Source of the DNA: Desulfobacteraceae bacterium
Lineage (GTDB): Bacteria; Desulfobacterota; Desulfobacteria; Desulfobacterales; UBA11574
NCBI GenBank assembly: GCA_013203195.1
Contig: JABMQM010000518.1
Coordinates: 1-10,214 of the forward strand
Direction of reading: 5' to 3'
Length of the DNA: 10,214 bases
This document shows, one piece after another, positions 1-6,677 of the stretch. The notes below the pieces were generated by a model. That model saw only the letters and a list, made by a program, of their open reading frames with translations. It was not told where the DNA came from and ran no database searches. Positions within the stretch are counted from its first letter, which is position 1; each line of letters opens with the position of its first letter. Made by a program: the position numbers and the translations under genes.

Positions 1-110
1 ACAAATGTCAGTTATGAGTTATCGGTTATCAGTAATCAGTTATCCCTTACTGATCACTTCCCACTGATGACTGTTCACGCGTGACTGCCTTTGTGCCTTA
101 GTGGCTGAAT
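1..110. repeat. Extragenic repeat, left copy
   Basis: Non-coding stretch at the window edge that recurs almost collinearly at about 2475-2598. Shared blocks include 'gttatcggttatcagtaatc', 'cccttactgatcac' and 'actgatgactgttcac', ending in 'gtgcc' and 'agtggc'-like segments. Inside it 'atcagtaa' and 'ttactgat' can pair as an 8-bp stem. It lies just beyond the stop codon of the minus-strand Mrp gene, so it is in the 3' region of that transcript. The copy may continue beyond the left edge. Function unknown; from memory such repeats are scattered in many Desulfobacterota genomes. Confidence 0.8.
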
Positions 111-126
111 AATTAACAATAATATT

Positions 127-966
127 TTATGAGGCTGTGATGGTTTCGGCTATATTAGCAAAAGCCTTTGTTACCAGGGAATCTTTATTTTTTTTCTGAA
201 ATGAAGTGCCGGAATCGCCGCAAGCAACAACATCAAGATCGAACGGAATCTTCCCTAAAAACTTTATCCCGGCCGTCCGGGCTGTTTTTTCGCCACCGCC
301 GGAGCCAAACAGGTCGATCATTTCGCTGCAATGCGGGCAGCTAAATCCGCTCATGTTTTCAATCAAGCCGAAGATCTCCATTTTTACAACGTTACAGAAA
401 CTGATGGACTTTCTCACATCTGCCAGAGAAACCTCCTGTGGTGTGGTGACAATTATCGCTTTGGCGTCGGCAATTGTCTGGGCTACGGTCAAAGGTTCGT
501 CACCAGTTCCCGGAGGTGAATCGATTATCAAATAATCGAGCTCACCCCATTCCACTTCGCTGATAAACTGCTGAATCGCCGCATTTTTGAGCGGTCCCCG
601 CCAAATAATGGCATCATCCTTGCGTACGCTAAGCGATTCAATTGAAACCGCTTTCAGGTTTTCCGAGTACGCCATGGGGATCAGTTTCCGATTTTCGTTC
701 AAATCGAGCATCCCTTTGAGCCCAAGCATCCTCGGCACATCAGGACCATGCAAATCAACATCCATAATCCCCACGTTATACCCCTTGGCGGCCAACGCAA
801 TGGCAAGATTGACAGAGACGCTGGTTTTACCCACTCCGCCTTTGCCGCTCAAAACAATGAACTTGTTTTTAATTTTTTGCAAAGATCGTTTAATCAAAGC
901 GTCCTGATCTGCCCGGGTCTTGTTTTGTTTGCCGGCAGCGCAGACACTTTCATGAATTTGAGTCAT
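127..966 (-). CDS. mrp: Mrp/NBP35-family Fe-S cluster carrier ATPase
   Basis: 279-aa cytosolic P-loop ATPase of the Mrp/ApbC/NBP35 group, which bind a bridging [4Fe-4S] cluster as dimers and pass it to apo-proteins. Seen in the protein: deviant Walker A GKGGVGKT at residues 41-48, DVDLHGPD at 69-76, WRGP at 122-125, Walker B region LIIDSPPGTGDE at 146-157, and the cluster-binding pair CPHC at 210-213, directly after the family segment ENMSGF. The N-terminal ~35 residues contain one cysteine (C9), so the four-cysteine N-terminal motif of eukaryotic Nbp35 is absent, as is the N-terminal MIP18/DUF59 domain of longer bacterial Mrp proteins. The start is supported by an AGGAGA ribosome site at 975-980, 8 nt upstream. 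It is transcribed away from the NamZ-like gene. Family is certain; which apo-proteins it serves cannot be told. Confidence 0.95.
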   Translation of the reverse strand: MTQIHESVCAAGKQNKTRADQDALIKRSLQKIKNKFIVLSGKGGVGKTSVSVNLAIALAAKGYNVGIMDVDLHGPDVPRMLGLKGMLDLNENRKLIPMAYSENLKAVSIESLSVRKDDAIIWRGPLKNAAIQQFISEVEWGELDYLIIDSPPGTGDEPLTVAQTIADAKAIIVTTPQEVSLADVRKSISFCNVVKMEIFGLIENMSGFSCPHCSEMIDLFGSGGGEKTARTAGIKFLGKIPFDLDVVACGDSGTSFQKKNKDSLVTKAFANIAETITAS

Positions 967-997
967 TATACCTATCTCCTGTGTTTATTCCGAAAGC

Positions 998-1026
998 AAA
1001 CTAAATATTGACTTCAAGGTTGTCAA
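998..1026 (-). promoter_or_regulatory. Candidate sigma70-type promoter for mrp
   Basis: On the minus strand a perfect -35 hexamer TTGACA (1021-1026) is followed 17 nt later by a weak -10, TAGTTT (998-1003), about 30 nt before the mrp start codon. The interval also holds a dyad, TTGAC-N9-GTCAA (1008-1026), which covers the -35 and spacer and could be a protein binding site. The -10 matches only three consensus positions, so this is tentative. Confidence 0.35.
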
Positions 1027-1204
1027 GGATTTTCTCCGTCTCGGCTTATAACGCCCCAATCCGAATTTACGCCTTGACCATCAATACCTCCTCATGTATT
1101 TTTGCCCTTAAAGGATAACTTACTTTTAAAATCCAGTCCTCCAGAGGCGGATAAATATCCAAAAACCAGCCCTGTTGAATAGGGTTCTCTCCGGGAAATT
1201 GAAC

Positions 1205-2380
1205 ATGGCGCGCGTTAAGACAGGCCTTGAAAGGTTTAGTGACTCACCCCCCGAGTGGATATCCGGCCATCGCCTCGGGCTTTTGTGCAATCCTGCTTCG
1301 GTGGACAGAAATTTCTGCCATGCCCGCGAACTGATCAACCGTAAACTCCCGGGACAACTCAAGGCATTGTATGCTCCCCAGCATGGATTTTTTGCCGATA
1401 AACAGGACAACATGATCGAATCGGACGATATGATTGATTCGGTTTTAGATATTCCTGTTTTCAGCCTTTACGGTCAAACCCGCATTCCCGATAAAGCCAT
1501 GTTCGAGCCTATCGACACCCTTATCGTTGATATCCAGGACGCCGGAACCCGTGTTTACACGTTTATTTACACCATGTCTTACTGCCTTGAAGCCGCCCAA
1601 AGGTTCGGCAAAAAAGTTCTGGTTCTGGATCGGCCCAATCCCATCAACGGCAGCATGGTCGAAGGCAACTGCCTAACCGCCGCATGCGCTTCTTTCGTGG
1701 GGCGTTATCCCATACCCATGCGCCACGGGCTGACCATCGGCGAACTTGCCGGCCTGTTTAACAATGAATACCACATCAACTGCGATCTTGAAGTTGTTCC
1801 TATGCAAGGCTGGAACCGGGCTATGTATTTCACTGATACCGGCCTGCCCTGGATCGCGCCGTCACCCAATCTGCCGACACCGGCAACTGCCATGGTTTAT
1901 CCCGGCCAGGTGTTGTGGGAAGGAACCAATGTCTCCGAGGGACGGGGAACCACCCAGCCGTTTGAATTGTGCGGCGCACCATATATCGATATAAAAAAGG
2001 TGTCCGCAGTCCTGGAAAGAGACCGCCTACCCGGCGCAATCTTAAGACCGACTGCTTTTGAGCCTACTTCCAACAAATGGGCCCGTACGCTATGCCAAGG
2101 GTTTCAGATACACATTGTCGACCCGTATAAATTCAAACCATATATTACTACCCTGAAACTGATTCAGGCAGTAAGATTTCATCACCGCGACCGCTTCGAG
2201 TGGAAGTCCGGGCCTTATGAATATGAATTCGACCGGAATCCCATTGACCTTATCATCGGCGATAAGGATATCCGCAAGCGTCTTGAAAATTTCGAAAGCA
2301 TTGATGAGATCGAAAAATCCTGGCAGGGCGATTTGAATGCATTCATAGAATTAAGCCGGAAGTATCAACTTTATGCGTAG
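1205..2380 (+). CDS. namZ: DUF1343 / NamZ-type exo-beta-N-acetylmuramidase
   Basis: 391-aa protein of the DUF1343 family, whose characterised member NamZ of Bacillus subtilis removes terminal MurNAc from peptidoglycan fragments. Family blocks seen, numbered from this start: GLLCNPASV near 25-33, YAPQHGFF around 56-63, SLYGQTR near 91-97, VDIQDAGTRVY 108-118, DRPNPING 142-149, RHGLTIGELA 173-182, SPNLPTP 220-226 and EGTNVSEGRGTTQPFE 239-254. No signal peptide or lipobox is present, so the enzyme should be cytoplasmic, unlike the secreted Bacillus enzyme; this fits use on imported muropeptides. An in-frame TTG at 1175 would add ten residues; the ATG is preferred, with a weak GGGA site 8 nt upstream. 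The MurU-AmgK fusion that could use its product lies about 4.3 kb downstream. Family assignment is firm, enzymatic activity is inferred. Confidence 0.88.
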   Translation: MARVKTGLERFSDSPPEWISGHRLGLLCNPASVDRNFCHARELINRKLPGQLKALYAPQHGFFADKQDNMIESDDMIDSVLDIPVFSLYGQTRIPDKAMFEPIDTLIVDIQDAGTRVYTFIYTMSYCLEAAQRFGKKVLVLDRPNPINGSMVEGNCLTAACASFVGRYPIPMRHGLTIGELAGLFNNEYHINCDLEVVPMQGWNRAMYFTDTGLPWIAPSPNLPTPATAMVYPGQVLWEGTNVSEGRGTTQPFELCGAPYIDIKKVSAVLERDRLPGAILRPTAFEPTSNKWARTLCQGFQIHIVDPYKFKPYITTLKLIQAVRFHHRDRFEWKSGPYEYEFDRNPIDLIIGDKDIRKRLENFESIDEIEKSWQGDLNAFIELSRKYQLYA

Positions 2381-2474
2381 CCTGGACAAGCCCCTAAAGC
2401 TGGACAGGCTGAGATCAAATAAATATTTTGCCACAAAGGCACCCCGGTTAAATAGCTTTCAGATTTAGCTGGGC

Positions 2475-2640
2475 AGGCAAAGACACAAATGTGAGTGATC
2501 AGTTATCGGTTATCAGTAATCAGCTTCCCTTACTGATCACTACTCACTGATGACTGTTCACCCGTGACAGGCTTCGTGCCTTGGTGCCTTCGTGGCAAGA
2601 GATAAATGACCAGTGGCAAGTGACCAATGACAAATGACCA
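2475..2640. repeat. Extragenic repeat, second copy, extending into the RNase H start
   Basis: The first ~120 bases match the repeat at the left edge of the window (same block order, small indels). The copy continues with 'gtgccttggtgccttcgtgg' (2576-2595), which is shared with the hairpin at 8559-8582, and then 'ccagtggcaagtgaccaatg' (2610-2629) followed by 'acaaatgacc', which resembles 10173-10194. A fragment 'ttgccacaaaggcacc' at 2428-2443 looks like a detached, inverted arm of the same family. The start codon and first codons of the next gene lie inside the repeat. It fills most of the 246-bp gap after the NamZ-like gene. Confidence 0.8.
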
Positions 2641-3301
2641 AACAAACTGGAAGCGGATGCGTTTTAAGGAGAGCAAGGTCTGGCTGGCAACAGATCAGAG
2701 TGGAAAACCTGTTGTCAAAAACGGCAAGGTATTGATCAAATACCAGCTGGATCAGGATCACGAATACTGGGTTCATCAAAATAAAGTAACATCGATTGAA
2801 TCATCCCAGCCCGCAACCAAAATTCCTTCCAAGAAAAAATCTGCAAAAAAGACTCCTAAAACGAAAAGCGCCCCAGAGACAACAACCTTCGATGCAACCG
2901 CATACGATGGTGCCGTATGTATTTATACTGACGGAGCATCTTGCGGAAATCCCGGCCCTTCCGGAATCGGTGTTTTCCTGCAGTATGGGAAACACCAAAA
3001 AGAGATATCACGCAATATCGGTATTGCAACTAATAATATTGCAGAGCTCGAAGCCATTCGAACCGGGCTGCTGGAACTAAAGAATACCGATCTGCAGGTA
3101 CGCGTCTTCACCGACAGCAGCTATGCTTACGGTGTTCTGACATTAGGATGGAAGGCAAAGAAAAATACGGAAATGGTTAGATCCATTAGAAAAACGATTG
3201 CAAAGTTCAAGGATCTGAAAATCATCAAGGTAAAAGGGCATGCTGGTATTGAGGGTAACGAAAGGGCGGACTTACTGGCAACTTCGGCCGCAAAAGAATA
3301 A
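2627..3301 (+). CDS. RNase HI-family protein with extra N-terminal module
   Basis: 224 aa. The C-terminal half (about 96-224) is an RNase HI fold, which cuts the RNA strand of RNA-DNA hybrids using two metal ions. Catalytic residues are all present: D102 in YTDGASCGNPGP, E140 in NNIAELEA, D163 in FTDSSYA and D215 in GNERADLLA, with the loop histidine H205 in KGHAG. The N-terminal ~58 residues form a separate module rich in aromatic and charged residues (W8, W19, Y39, Y47, W48), which I do not recognise as the standard hybrid-binding domain. The two are joined by a lysine-, serine- and proline-rich linker (about 61-85). No clear ribosome site precedes the ATG, which sits in repeat-derived sequence; ATG at 2657 is the alternative but would remove W8-R10. 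The gene ends in a terminator. The name rnhA is withheld because the architecture differs from the classical 155-aa enzyme. Confidence 0.9.
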   Translation: MTNDQTNWKRMRFKESKVWLATDQSGKPVVKNGKVLIKYQLDQDHEYWVHQNKVTSIESSQPATKIPSKKKSAKKTPKTKSAPETTTFDATAYDGAVCIYTDGASCGNPGPSGIGVFLQYGKHQKEISRNIGIATNNIAELEAIRTGLLELKNTDLQVRVFTDSSYAYGVLTLGWKAKKNTEMVRSIRKTIAKFKDLKIIKVKGHAGIEGNERADLLATSAAKE

Positions 3302-3340
3302 ACAAGCGCCCCGCCTCAAATTGGGCGGGACGCTTGTTTT
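3299..3340. terminator. Intrinsic terminator between convergent genes
   Basis: The 15-nt arm aacaagcgccccgcc (3301-3315) pairs with ggcgggacgcttgtt (3324-3338) with a single mismatch and an 8-nt loop. The stem extends into the RNase H stop codon on the left and a short T run on the right. It lies between the RNase H gene (plus) and the small membrane protein gene (minus), so it probably serves both directions. Confidence 0.85.
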
Positions 3341-3380
3341 GGAGATTTAAAGTCTATAATTTTACGTAAAGCGCTTTTAA

Positions 3381-3665
3381 CTAAGCTTTCTCTGTCTTCA
3401 GCGTCTCAATCTCTTTTTTAAGATCTTCGATTTCACTTTTGTATTTATCAGAATCATCAGATGCCACCGGCGTATCGAAAGATGTATCATCTTTCTTCCA
3501 GGTATCTTTGAGCTCGTCAAAGCCTAGATAAAGCGCCAATCCACCTCCAAGTAGCAGAGTAACCGGGATAGCACCGGCTAAAAGCTGCAAAAAAGGTTTC
3601 CACCATACTGACATGCCAATGAGACCCAAAACAGCTGCTACCGCCCCACCAATTAATGTTTTCAT
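3381..3665 (-). CDS. Small two-helix membrane protein with acidic linker and coiled-coil tail
   Basis: 94-aa protein of unknown function. Two hydrophobic segments are visible: about 4-20, followed by the tryptophan pair W21-W22, and about 25-49, rich in Gly and Leu with P34 near its start. An acidic, charged stretch follows (50-73), and the tail KYKSEIEDLKKEIETLKTEK (74-93) has heptad spacing of I/L typical of a short coiled coil. A hairpin membrane anchor displaying a coiled coil is the natural reading. Translation is well supported: GGAGG lies about 10 nt upstream of the ATG (around 3676-3681). The pattern GL.G...WW followed by LL.GA.P..LL recalls, from memory, the magnetosome protein MamI, but no other mam-type gene is present, so I give no name. 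Confidence 0.8.
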   Translation of the reverse strand: MKTLIGGAVAAVLGLIGMSVWWKPFLQLLAGAIPVTLLLGGGLALYLGFDELKDTWKKDDTSFDTPVASDDSDKYKSEIEDLKKEIETLKTEKA

Positions 3666-4017
3666 ATAAACCCATCCTCCTTTAATAAATTTAACTTTGT
3701 TATAAATTTTTATAGAGTTACATCTAAAGCCGTTATAGCTGTTTTATACCGGAGAAAAAAACATCATGGAGAACCTTTCCTGAATAAGAATCTATGGAAT
3801 AGCATAACAAATTTTGTAACGCAAGCTTAATTTTCTTGATATGGGCATATTTTAAAGTAAATTAAACACGAATGCTGAATTAGCCTCTTTCATTTTATAA
3901 CAACCTGAATTCACTTTATGTTTTTATAAGAATCAGCGCCGCAAAATGAATGATTGCAATCAAAATTAAGATTTGTTAGATTACAACTTTTGATGAACTC
4001 GTAATTGGATAAACGCC
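3666..4017. other. AT-rich divergent intergenic region, no gene seen
   Basis: 352 bases between the small membrane protein (minus) and the PlsB-like gene (plus). Apart from the minus-strand ribosome site near 3676-3681 I see no coding sequence, tRNA or convincing hairpin. It must carry the divergent promoters. One candidate on the plus strand is TTGATA (3836-3841) with TAAATT 16 nt later (3858-3863), about 154 nt before the plsB start; it is weak. No clear Shine-Dalgarno sequence precedes the plsB ATG. Confidence 0.5.
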
Positions 4018-6651
4018 ATGACAGCATGGATTAAATTAAAGCTATCAAATCTTAGGATGAAACTAAAAGCAAGGATAAATTCCGTCCTTGGAAATACCCA
4101 CGATCATTATCTATGCAAGCTGCCGGAAGATATCGGTTTATTATCATCATTTATGCTCAAAACCTTCTTTTCCGGCGTAACAGTTTCCAAAGAACAGACC
4201 CGGAAACTTAAAGTTCTTCAAAAAGAAGGGATTATTGTTTATACGTACAAACACAAAAGCTATTTTAATTACCTCTTTTACTACACTCGCTATAAGCAGG
4301 AAGGCCTGCCATATCCTCAACTGGGCTTTGACTATAACATTATTATCTGGCAACCGCTGTCACGCCTTTTTAAGGTTTTTCTGGCGCATCTCGATTATTT
4401 TTTTTCCAACCTGTCGTTTCCGGATCCTTATCGAGACGGATATATTCGCAAGGAACTAATCGGTGGACGGACGGCGCTGCTTTCGCTGGTGGAAAAAAAG
4501 GGTTTTTATCTAAGATTTGTAAAAGCCAAAACAGACCCGCTCCGCTATCTTATTGAAGTCCAGCAAACGATCGACCGTCCCATATTTATTGTTCCCCAGC
4601 CTATCTTCTTTGATAAAAATCCCCAAAAGTCTACACCGAACATAATCGACGCCCTCTTTGGAGCTAAGGAGAACCCGGGCATACTCAGGCGTCTGATAAT
4701 ACTGCTCAAAAGTTCCGGCAAGGTTTTTGTGGAGATTTCAGAACCGGTGAATCTTAAAACCTTTCTCAAGCAGCCCGAAAACCAGGCAAGAGATATTGAA
4801 TATCAAGCCCTGGCCTTAAGACGCAACCTGCTTCGTCAAATCAATCGACATCGCCAGACTATTACGGGGCCGGTACTTAAAACCAGGGAAGAGCTGAAAC
4901 AGAATATCCTCACAAAAGAACGCCTTCAAAAGTTCATGTCACAGCATTCAAAAGCACGCGATATCCCCTTGCAACAGGTGCACAAAAAGGCAGATGCCTT
5001 TATTGATGAAATTGCCGCCAAGTATAATATGGTCTTGATAAAAATATATTCAACCGTGATCACATGGTTCATAAAGACCATGTTTACCGGTGTTACGGTC
5101 AATAAAGAAGATCTCAACAAAGTTAAAAGCATGTCGCAAAAAGGACCGCTAATTTTAGTGCCATGCCACAAGAGCCATATCGATTACCTGATATTGTCTT
5201 ATCTGCTGTACCATAACAACATGCCGTGTCCACTTGTGGCTGCGGGGAAAAACCTTTCTTTCTGGCCCATGGGACCGCTGTTCAGAGGAGGGGGTGCCTT
5301 TTTCATCAGGCGAACTTTTCGTGGAGCAGTATTGTATTCAAAAGTGTTTACGGAATATATTCACACCCTTCTGGAGGAAGGGTTTAACATAGAATTTTTT
5401 ATTGAAGGCGGGCGCAGCCGAACCGGCAAATTAATTCTGCCCAAACTGGGGTTGCTTTCAATCCTTCTCGACGCTTATAGAAACGGGGCCTGTGAAGACA
5501 TGATCTTTGTACCGATTTTCATAGGGTACGACAGGGTCCTGGAGGAAAGCTCATATCTTAATGAAATTGAAGGGGAGCAAAAACAACCCGAAAGCCTTTC
5601 GCAAATTATCAAAGCCAGAAAATTTTTGAAAAAACGGTACGGCAGGATCTATGTCCAGTTTCATGATCCCATCTCTATTAAAAGCGTTTTGCAGCAGTAT
5701 GGTACGCCCATAGAGAAGATGCCGCCCAAGGAGTTTAATATTTTCTGCCGTAATCTGGGGCACAGGACCATCAACGCCATAAACCGGGTTTCGGTTGTTA
5801 CGCCGCATGCCCTGGTGGCAGCCGCTGTCATGAACTGCTCAAAGCAAAGTTTTACTTATGAACATCTAATGTCCCATGTTGATACATATTTGAATCATTT
5901 GTATGCACGCGAAGCCACACTGGCCGACACCCTTCTCTTCGATCATGTTCATGCCGTCAAAAATGCCCTGGACACTTATGTTCAAAGGAAGTTTATCGAG
6001 CGTATCACCAAAGACAAAGAGGCTTCGCATACGGACATCCTTTTTAAAGTAAATGAAAACAAGCGCCCCAACCTTGAATATTACAAAAACAACTGTATCG
6101 CCTTCTTTGTACCGGCGGCAATTACCGCACTTTCAATTCTGGTTAAAGATGCATTTCAGTTTTCAGCCTCTGATCTGCATGCCGACTACAAGTTCCTTCA
6201 GTATTTTTTAAAATATGAATTTGCTTATGACGTTGACCGCACTCCTGAAGACTATGTCCGTAAAAATCTGAAAGCTTTCATAGACGACGCCATCCTGATG
6301 CCCCATCCCGTCCTGCCGGACACTTACAATCTTACCTCTTCAGGTTTTCGAAAACTCAAATTTTTTGCAAATTTCCTGAAAACCTATTTTGAATCTTACT
6401 GGATTGCATTAGACTTTTTCAAACAACACTCTCAAAATTCCATTAAACCAAAAGACCGTCTGAAAAAAATTGGTGCCATCGGACATCGCATGTATAAACA
6501 AAAGGAAATTGTACGCAAAGAAGCACTTTCCAGAATCAACTACCGTAACGGCGTAGATTTTTTCACCACCAATGGTGTCAAAGGTTCGGATGATTATGAA
6601 AAGATTGAATACTATGCCGATGCAATCCAGAAATATAACAAATATCTATAA
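4018..6651 (+). CDS. plsB: PlsB-type glycerol-3-phosphate 1-O-acyltransferase
   Basis: 877-aa enzyme that acylates sn-glycerol-3-phosphate at position 1, the first step of phospholipid synthesis, at the inner face of the cytoplasmic membrane. The four acyltransferase blocks are complete: HKSHID at 384-389 (catalytic H384 and D389), GGAFFIRRTF at 425-434, FIEGGRSRTGK at 461-471 and VPIFIGYD at 498-505. The length is close to, but longer than, the ~807 aa of Escherichia coli PlsB, and a long C-terminal helical region (about 570-877) is retained as in that protein. The N-terminal region is a second, degenerate copy of the acyltransferase start: residues 48-86 align without gaps to 353-391, and HKSYFN (79-84) replaces HKSHID, so the aspartate is an asparagine. 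It is followed 26 nt later by the MurU-AmgK fusion, so co-transcription is likely. Whether the donor is acyl-CoA or acyl-ACP cannot be seen. Confidence 0.92.
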   Translation: MTAWIKLKLSNLRMKLKARINSVLGNTHDHYLCKLPEDIGLLSSFMLKTFFSGVTVSKEQTRKLKVLQKEGIIVYTYKHKSYFNYLFYYTRYKQEGLPYPQLGFDYNIIIWQPLSRLFKVFLAHLDYFFSNLSFPDPYRDGYIRKELIGGRTALLSLVEKKGFYLRFVKAKTDPLRYLIEVQQTIDRPIFIVPQPIFFDKNPQKSTPNIIDALFGAKENPGILRRLIILLKSSGKVFVEISEPVNLKTFLKQPENQARDIEYQALALRRNLLRQINRHRQTITGPVLKTREELKQNILTKERLQKFMSQHSKARDIPLQQVHKKADAFIDEIAAKYNMVLIKIYSTVITWFIKTMFTGVTVNKEDLNKVKSMSQKGPLILVPCHKSHIDYLILSYLLYHNNMPCPLVAAGKNLSFWPMGPLFRGGGAFFIRRTFRGAVLYSKVFTEYIHTLLEEGFNIEFFIEGGRSRTGKLILPKLGLLSILLDAYRNGACEDMIFVPIFIGYDRVLEESSYLNEIEGEQKQPESLSQIIKARKFLKKRYGRIYVQFHDPISIKSVLQQYGTPIEKMPPKEFNIFCRNLGHRTINAINRVSVVTPHALVAAAVMNCSKQSFTYEHLMSHVDTYLNHLYAREATLADTLLFDHVHAVKNALDTYVQRKFIERITKDKEASHTDILFKVNENKRPNLEYYKNNCIAFFVPAAITALSILVKDAFQFSASDLHADYKFLQYFLKYEFAYDVDRTPEDYVRKNLKAFIDDAILMPHPVLPDTYNLTSSGFRKLKFFANFLKTYFESYWIALDFFKQHSQNSIKPKDRLKKIGAIGHRMYKQKEIVRKEALSRINYRNGVDFFTTNGVKGSDDYEKIEYYADAIQKYNKYL

Positions 6652-6674
6652 ATAAAATCGCGGAGCGATTTTAT
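6652..6674 (+). promoter_or_regulatory. Intercistronic hairpin holding the likely ribosome binding site
   Basis: A perfect 10-bp dyad, ataaaatcgc / gcgattttat, with a 3-nt loop gga, starts on the base after the plsB stop codon and ends three bases before the ATG of the next gene. The only Shine-Dalgarno-like bases, GGAG (6662-6665), lie in the loop and the first stem base. The structure could limit translation of the downstream gene, couple it to plsB translation, or act as a transcript end or processing site. The dyad is certain; the role is inferred. Confidence 0.6.
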
Positions 6675-6677
6675 AAT

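Noticed and set aside
2379..2410. Terminator after the NamZ-like gene (agcctg ... caggct)
   Set aside because: Only a 6-bp stem with a 20-nt loop and no T tract; too weak to call.
1..2640. Composite transposon flanked by the two long repeats
   Set aside because: No transposase, no terminal inverted repeats and no target duplication seen; the enclosed genes look like normal chromosomal genes.
2558..2779. Minus-strand reading frame with repeated His-Trp-Ser-Leu-Ala words
   Set aside because: The repeated residues come from the extragenic repeat read as protein, and the rest overlaps the well-supported RNase H gene; no ribosome site.
3381..3665. Magnetosome gene island
   Set aside because: Only a pattern resemblance of one small protein to MamI; neighbours are housekeeping genes.
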